From NCBI RefSeq assembly GCF_003261585.1, contig NZ_POVU01000003.1, positions 229,138 through 293,137 on the forward strand: a DNA stretch of 64,000 bases, in the 5' to 3' direction. This document shows, in pieces, positions 63,702 through 64,000 of this stretch (positions are counted from its first letter, which is position 1; each line of letters starts with the position of its first letter). A program made the translations under genes and the position numbers. Under the pieces are notes generated by a model. It saw only the letters and a program-made list of their open reading frames with translations, did not search any database and was not told the origin of the DNA. The DNA comes from Acinetobacter sp. MB5 (GTDB taxonomy: Bacteria > Pseudomonadota > Gammaproteobacteria > Pseudomonadales > Moraxellaceae).

Positions 63702-64000
63702 TTAGTCGTTAAATTTACGGCGACGGTCACCACCTTCACGGCGTGGACGGTCAGATTTAAAATCGCGACGTGGACGGTCTTCACCACCAAAATCACGTTT
63801 AGGACGGTCACCAAAAGAGCCTTCACGACGTGGTTTATAGTCTACGCGATTGCCACGGTTATCATCGTTTGAATCAAAACGCGGTTTATCGTTGAAACCA
63901 CCTTCACGGCGTGGACGGTCAGAATTGAAATCGCGACGTGGACGATCTTCACCACCGAAGCTACGTTTTGGACCTGTGTCGTATACACCTGACCGAGGCG
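63702..64000 (-). CDS. Arg/Gly/Asp-rich C-terminal tail of an RNA-binding protein (partial)
   Basis: The open frame enters from the window edge and encodes about 98 residues of repeated GGEDRPRRDF and SDRPRREGG units, ending DRRRKFND. No catalytic domain is within the window. Such tails are common at the C-termini of DEAD-box RNA helicases and of some pseudouridine synthases (RluB), and both fit. Two copies of the repeat unit lie 168 bases apart with near-identical DNA. Confidence 0.7.
   Translation of the reverse strand, partial: PRSGVYDTGPKRSFGGEDRPRRDFNSDRPRREGGFNDKPRFDSNDDNRGNRVDYKPRREGSFGDRPKRDFGGEDRPRRDFKSDRPRREGGDRRRKFND

Noticed and set aside
1..64000. CRISPR array, rRNA or tRNA genes
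   Set aside because: No regularly spaced repeats and no cloverleaf or rRNA-like sequence were seen by eye.

Overview
The window is chromosomal DNA from an Acinetobacter-type gammaproteobacterium. BfmR, BfmS, TagX and the type VI secretion (T6SS) gene set without tssJ have the lengths and motifs known from Acinetobacter. The coding DNA is moderately AT-rich. The first 7 kb is visibly more AT-rich than the rest, as expected of a fast-changing effector/immunity zone. The species cannot be named from this window alone.

Region 1 (1-7.1 kb, minus strand) is the variable end of a T6SS cluster. A 704-residue LysM effector carries both a lysozyme-like muramidase/transglycosylase domain and a CHAP-like amidase domain. 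A small exported, cysteine-rich protein follows it and is the likely immunity protein. Beyond that lie more exported proteins of no known family and several broken fragments, one keeping the active-site motif of an M15 peptidase.

Region 2 (7.1-32.2 kb) is a complete main T6SS locus in two divergent operons. The minus operon runs asaA-like, tssB, tssC, hcp, tssE, tssF, tssG, an unknown membrane protein, tssM, tagF, tagN, PAAR, vgrG, effector. The plus operon runs tssH(clpV), tssA, tssK, tssL, an unknown membrane protein, tagX. The divergent spacer holds an exact CRP/Vfr palindrome. No tssJ, Fha, PpkA or PppA gene is present.

Region 3 (32.2-39.8 kb) holds bfmS and bfmR, which meet tagX tail to tail, then class Ia ribonucleotide reductase nrdA and nrdB. 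Two NrdR-box-like sites precede nrdA. A 43-residue membrane protein and two REP-like hairpins lie between nrdA and nrdB.

Region 4 (39.8-46.2 kb) holds a hemB 5' remnant, a DMT exporter, a coupled AraC/LysR regulator pair, an omega-amino-acid transaminase, adenosine deaminase, a NUDIX hydrolase and an orphan RelB/DinJ-type antitoxin.

Region 5 (46.2-49.0 kb) is a four-gene operon of an MglA/Ras-like GTPase, a roadblock/LC7 protein, an unknown 313-residue protein and a second roadblock-like protein. It follows a long AT-rich leader with a near-consensus promoter. It is the best candidate here for a poorly described signalling or polarity module.

Region 6 (49.0-64.0 kb) is housekeeping: SLC1-type symporter, TesB, PlsB, an NAD-epimerase-like protein, RecG, ComF, a lipoprotein, a LOG-family nucleosidase, CorA, the mlaFEDCB phospholipid transport operon, and the Arg/Gly-rich C-terminal tail of an RNA-binding protein cut by the window edge.
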